Shown here: positions 6,725-9,001 of the stretch, in pieces
Position numbering within the stretch: position 1 is the first letter of the stretch
Layout of the letters: each line of letters starts with the position of its first letter
NCBI GenBank assembly: GCA_031270615.1
Contig: JAISXE010000046.1
Location: 1-9,001 of the forward strand
Direction: 5' to 3'
Origin: Spirochaetia bacterium
Lineage (GTDB): Bacteria > Spirochaetota > Spirochaetia > DTKZ01
Length of the DNA: 9,001 nt
Notes under the pieces: generated by a model
Database searches by the model: none
What the model was told of the DNA's origin: nothing
The model's input: only the letters and a program-made list of their open reading frames with translations
Made by a program: the position numbers and the translations under genes

Positions 6725-7759
6725 ATGATAAAAAATGTGATTGCGGCAGTAGTCTGCCTTATGGTTTTTTCCTGCGCGGGAACCCCCGCATCCGGCCCCG
6801 CGCCGGAATGGGCTGCGGGCGCGGGGGGAATTGAAGCGGCGTATCCCGCCCAAACGTACATAGCCCAGCGGGGCCGGGGCGAAGACCGGGCCGCGGCGGA
6901 AAACGACGCCCTGGGACAAATATCCCGCTTTTTCGCCACTGAGATCGAAAGCCAAAACACCCGTATCCAGCATTCCCGCGAACAGAACGATGTAGAGACT
7001 TCGACAACCGAAAGGGTAAGCGAGATTTATGTCCGGTCCCAGACCGAACTTTTTTCCGTGCGTTACAGTGAACCCTGGTACAATGCCGCGGAAAAGCTGT
7101 GGCACGCCGTGGCCTATATCGCGCGGGACGAAGCCTGGGTTATTTATGAACCCCGGGCCCGCAGGGAGGCGGACAAATTTTTACAGATGTACCGCGCGGC
7201 GCAGCAGGCCAAAGAAACAGTCCGCCAGTATGGAATTTACGGGGCGGCCCTGAACCTTTTTGACAAGGATGTGGCGCCTGTGGTGTTTTTCGCCGAAACC
7301 CTTCACCCCGCGAAGGCCGCCTCGTCTTTGCGGGACGTGGAAGAAGCCCTGACGGCGATTCCCGCGGCAATGGATGAAGCGCGTTCCCGCTCGTATATCT
7401 ACATAAAATGCGACAGGGACTATGAAGATCGAATCCTGGCGGCCGCGGAAAAATGCTTCAGCGTCCTGGGGTTCCCCGTTCAGAAATCCCCGGCGAGGGC
7501 GGCGGCTGTCTGCGCGGTACGCGTTACCGAAAACGAAACCTCTTCCGGCGCTTCGGGCCCCCAGCTTTTCAGTTTCCGCCCCTCGGCGTCAATAAGCCTT
7601 ACGGGAAAGGAGGGAGTGTTGTTTTCCTGGAATTCCCAGCCCATGGACAGGGTAACCACCGCGACCCGCGATGCGGGAAGGCGGCGGGCCTATACCGCTC
7701 TGGCGGCGGAAATGGAAAAATCTTTTCCTGATTTTTTTCACCGGAAAATGGGAGAGTAA
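6725..7759 (+). CDS. LPP20-like lipoprotein
   Basis: 344 residues, 4 nt after the preceding stop, third gene of the operon. The signal peptide ends at VFSC with likely lipidated C17. Residues ~25-145 resemble the LPP20 lipoprotein family: APEW near residue 28, YIAQRGRGEDRAAAENDALGQISRFF (45-70), and a strand pair EKLWHAVAYIARDEAWVIYE (123-142), followed by a helix with RREADKFLQMYRAAQQAKET. The C-terminal ~200 residues are not recognised; a repeated strand-helix character (SYIYIKCDRDYEDRILAAAEKC) and SFRPSASISLTG suggest a second alpha/beta domain. LPP20-family proteins include outer-membrane-associated lipoproteins such as Helicobacter Lpp20 and Vibrio FlgP (family knowledge); there is no specific evidence here for a flagellar role. 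Confidence 0.78.
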   Translation: MIKNVIAAVVCLMVFSCAGTPASGPAPEWAAGAGGIEAAYPAQTYIAQRGRGEDRAAAENDALGQISRFFATEIESQNTRIQHSREQNDVETSTTERVSEIYVRSQTELFSVRYSEPWYNAAEKLWHAVAYIARDEAWVIYEPRARREADKFLQMYRAAQQAKETVRQYGIYGAALNLFDKDVAPVVFFAETLHPAKAASSLRDVEEALTAIPAAMDEARSRSYIYIKCDRDYEDRILAAAEKCFSVLGFPVQKSPARAAAVCAVRVTENETSSGASGPQLFSFRPSASISLTGKEGVLFSWNSQPMDRVTTATRDAGRRRAYTALAAEMEKSFPDFFHRKMGE

Positions 7760-7829
7760 TAGTGCTGTTCTCCATGTAATTTAACCGGCCGTTGCCGGTA
7801 AAGATATTTTTATTTTGAAGGAGTTTTTT
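7760..7829 (+). other. Short spacer with hairpin between third and fourth lipoproteins
   Basis: ACCGGC/GCCGGT at 7784-7789/7794-7799 with a CGTT loop, followed by an A/T-rich tract (AAAGATATTTTTATTTT) rather than a clean T-run. It could be a weak terminator or attenuator, or an mRNA-processing or stability element, that sets the last gene's expression apart. A second, longer-looped pair, GGAGA/TCTCC (7751-7755/7769-7773), spans the upstream stop codon. Confidence 0.4.
7818..7823 (+). promoter_or_regulatory. Strong ribosome binding site AAGGAG of fourth lipoprotein
   Basis: AAGGAG followed by six T residues and then ATG 7830. It rules out the in-frame TTG at 7815, which overlaps the site itself. 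Confidence 0.85.
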
Positions 7830-8807
7830 ATGAAAGCAAAAATTGTGGCGTTGCTTCTTGCCGCGGCGCTTCTCACATTGGCCGCCTGCGCTTCCCAGCA
7901 GGCTCCGGTCGCGGAACAGGCCGCCCCGGCACAGGCAGGACAGGAGCGGGCCGTTGAGGGCGAGGGCATGAAAATAGCGGCGCTGGACTCGGTCATTATC
8001 GACTGGAGTAACAGGGATTCGGGCCAGGCCGCGCAGCCGACATGGATTACCGAATTTGTGGTTTACAATAACGCGGACGCGGTAACGGAAACGTTCCGGC
8101 TTGACCCGACCGCCTATGTGTATTTCTATTCCACAAAACACAGAAGTCTGGAAAGCGCGCGCTTTGACGCGCAGCAGTTCGGCGCGCAGAAACTAGCCCA
8201 GGAGTTTAAAACCTACGTTATGCGGGCGGCCTCCAGGACCATGGAGCAGGAGCAGGTAAACAGGCTGGAAGAAATAACCACCGCGACCAAGGTGAGCGTA
8301 GCCGGCAACAGGCAATTGACCGATTTCTGGCGGCGTGTACGCACAAACGACGGCGGAAGAAGAACCGAGGAATATATTTACTATATTTTTTGGTCCATGG
8401 ACAGAAGCATCTATAACCAGATACTCAGAAAATATGTGAACGAGATTATCGGGCAGCTTCCCGACACCAACGAGAAAAAAAATATCGCCCTGGCCTATGC
8501 TGATATTGAAAAAGAGGCAAACACCAGGGAACAGCGCAATGAGGCGCAATTCCAGCAGCAGCTCCAGTTGCAGCTCAAAGCGGCGGGAGACGATCAAAAG
8601 CGGCAAATGGCGAAGATAAACCAGCAGACCGCCCGGAACGAAAACGCGGCCCAGGTCGCCAAAACCCAGGTACAGGCGGAATCCGACGCCCGTTTCGCGG
8701 CCTATAAATACGGCACCCCCGCCGTTGCCGCCGCGGCAAGCACCACGGCAGCCGATTTTGACTGGATATCCGCTTTGGCAAGCGACCCCGGTCTTGGTAA
8801 AAAATAA
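7830..8807 (+). CDS. Lipoprotein, LPP20-like N-terminal half with Gln-rich helical C-terminal half
   Basis: 325 residues. The signal peptide has a long Leu/Ala core ending in lipobox LAAC with lipidated C20, then a Gln/Ala/Pro-rich linker (21-40). Residues ~68-205 have an LPP20-like layout similar to the upstream gene: PTWITEF, YVYFYSTKHRSLESARFDAQQFGAQKL, a helical stretch with RTMEQEQVNRLEEITTATKVSVAG, DFWRR, then the strand EEYIYYIFWSMDRS and helix IYNQILRKYVNEI. Residues ~215-290 are charged and Gln-rich (QFQQQLQLQLK) and probably helical or coiled-coil, followed by an Ala-rich tail. I do not recognise a named family with certainty. It is last in the lipoprotein run, 70 nt after its neighbour, so it may be expressed partly independently. 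Confidence 0.8.
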   Translation: MKAKIVALLLAAALLTLAACASQQAPVAEQAAPAQAGQERAVEGEGMKIAALDSVIIDWSNRDSGQAAQPTWITEFVVYNNADAVTETFRLDPTAYVYFYSTKHRSLESARFDAQQFGAQKLAQEFKTYVMRAASRTMEQEQVNRLEEITTATKVSVAGNRQLTDFWRRVRTNDGGRRTEEYIYYIFWSMDRSIYNQILRKYVNEIIGQLPDTNEKKNIALAYADIEKEANTREQRNEAQFQQQLQLQLKAAGDDQKRQMAKINQQTARNENAAQVAKTQVQAESDARFAAYKYGTPAVAAAASTTAADFDWISALASDPGLGKK

Positions 8808-8869
8808 TGCGTGGAGTCTGTTCCAAAACCCATTTGTAATTTTATTTCAATTCAGAATTTTGGCGCAAA

Positions 8870-8910
8870 CCGGGCTTTCCGGGGGTTCCGCCGCGCGCTC
8901 CGCGCGCGGC
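8870..8910 (+). repeat. 14-base repeat unit, copy 2, with GC hairpin
   Basis: CCGGGCTTTCCGGG at 8870-8883 is identical to the motif in the kinase leader. It is followed by a 9-bp perfect GC stem, GCCGCGCGC/GCGCGCGGC (8890-8898/8902-8910), with a 3-nt TCC loop. There is no T-run after the stem, so this is not a typical intrinsic terminator. Probably an interspersed palindromic repeat downstream of the operon. Confidence 0.5.
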
Positions 8911-8916
8911 TCATAG

Positions 8917-9001
8917 GGGGCTGTCCAATAAGTTGAAAAAATTAATTTTTAACCCCTAACTCCGCAAAATTTAGGTTGTCGATGAGGTAACTCCATATAT
9001 A
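8917..9001 (+). mobile_element. Possible end of an insertion sequence, cut by the window
   Basis: GGGGCTGTCCAATAAGTT at 8917-8934 resembles the G-rich ...CTGTCC..AAAGT terminal inverted repeats of several DDE-transposase IS families (general knowledge). It is followed by an AT-rich palindrome, AAAAATTAATTTTT, at 8937-8950. The local composition drops to AT-rich, unlike the flanking DNA. No transposase frame is visible within the remaining 85 bases, so the call is tentative. Confidence 0.3.

Noticed and set aside
8890..8910. GC hairpin as an intrinsic terminator of the lipoprotein operon
   Set aside because: The stem is not followed by a T-run and sits within a repeat-like segment, so it was listed as a repeat.

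Overview
The window looks like chromosomal DNA of a spirochaete, most likely a Treponema-like (termite-gut or environmental treponeme) lineage. The reasons are moderately high GC, a run of lipoprotein genes, lipoproteins that join a CsgG/LpoB-like domain to a formylglycine-generating-enzyme (FGE/SUMF1) fold, and GC-rich palindromic repeats between genes. The assignment is inference; there is no rRNA or other marker gene here.

Layout. Bases 1-561 (minus) hold most of a NarL/FixJ-type response regulator that runs off the left edge. Its ATG overlaps by 4 nt the stop of a NarX/DesK-type (HisKA_3) sensor histidine kinase (558 to about 2024, minus). The first 80 or so codons of the kinase frame run through a cluster of small perfect hairpins (1807-1964), so its true start is uncertain. 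Divergent from the kinase is a 200-residue polytopic membrane protein resembling ECF-transporter substrate-binding (S) subunits (2075-2677, plus), with a good promoter-like sequence just upstream.

From 2846 to 8807 there are four consecutive plus-strand lipoprotein genes. The first two are tandem diverged paralogs (627 and 659 aa): signal peptide and lipobox, CsgG/LpoB-like domain, an uncharacterised middle region, and a C-terminal FGE/SUMF1-like domain without the catalytic cysteine pair. The third (344 aa) is LPP20-like. The fourth (325 aa) is also plausibly LPP20-like and has a Gln-rich helical, probably coiled-coil, C-terminal half. Genes 1-3 are tightly spaced (11 nt and 4 nt) and look like one operon behind a TATAAT promoter; gene 4 follows after 70 nt with its own strong ribosome binding site.

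The right edge (8808-9001) is non-coding. It holds a second copy of a 14-base motif also present in the kinase leader, a 9-bp GC hairpin, and a sequence that may be the terminal inverted repeat of an insertion sequence cut by the window end.

How it may work together (inference): the four lipoproteins could form an envelope complex, with CsgG/LpoB-like and LPP20-like proteins at the outer membrane or periplasm and the FGE-fold domains acting as binding modules rather than enzymes. The two-component pair and the divergent S-component-like protein may form a separate sensing unit. Nothing in the sequence links that unit directly to the lipoprotein operon.
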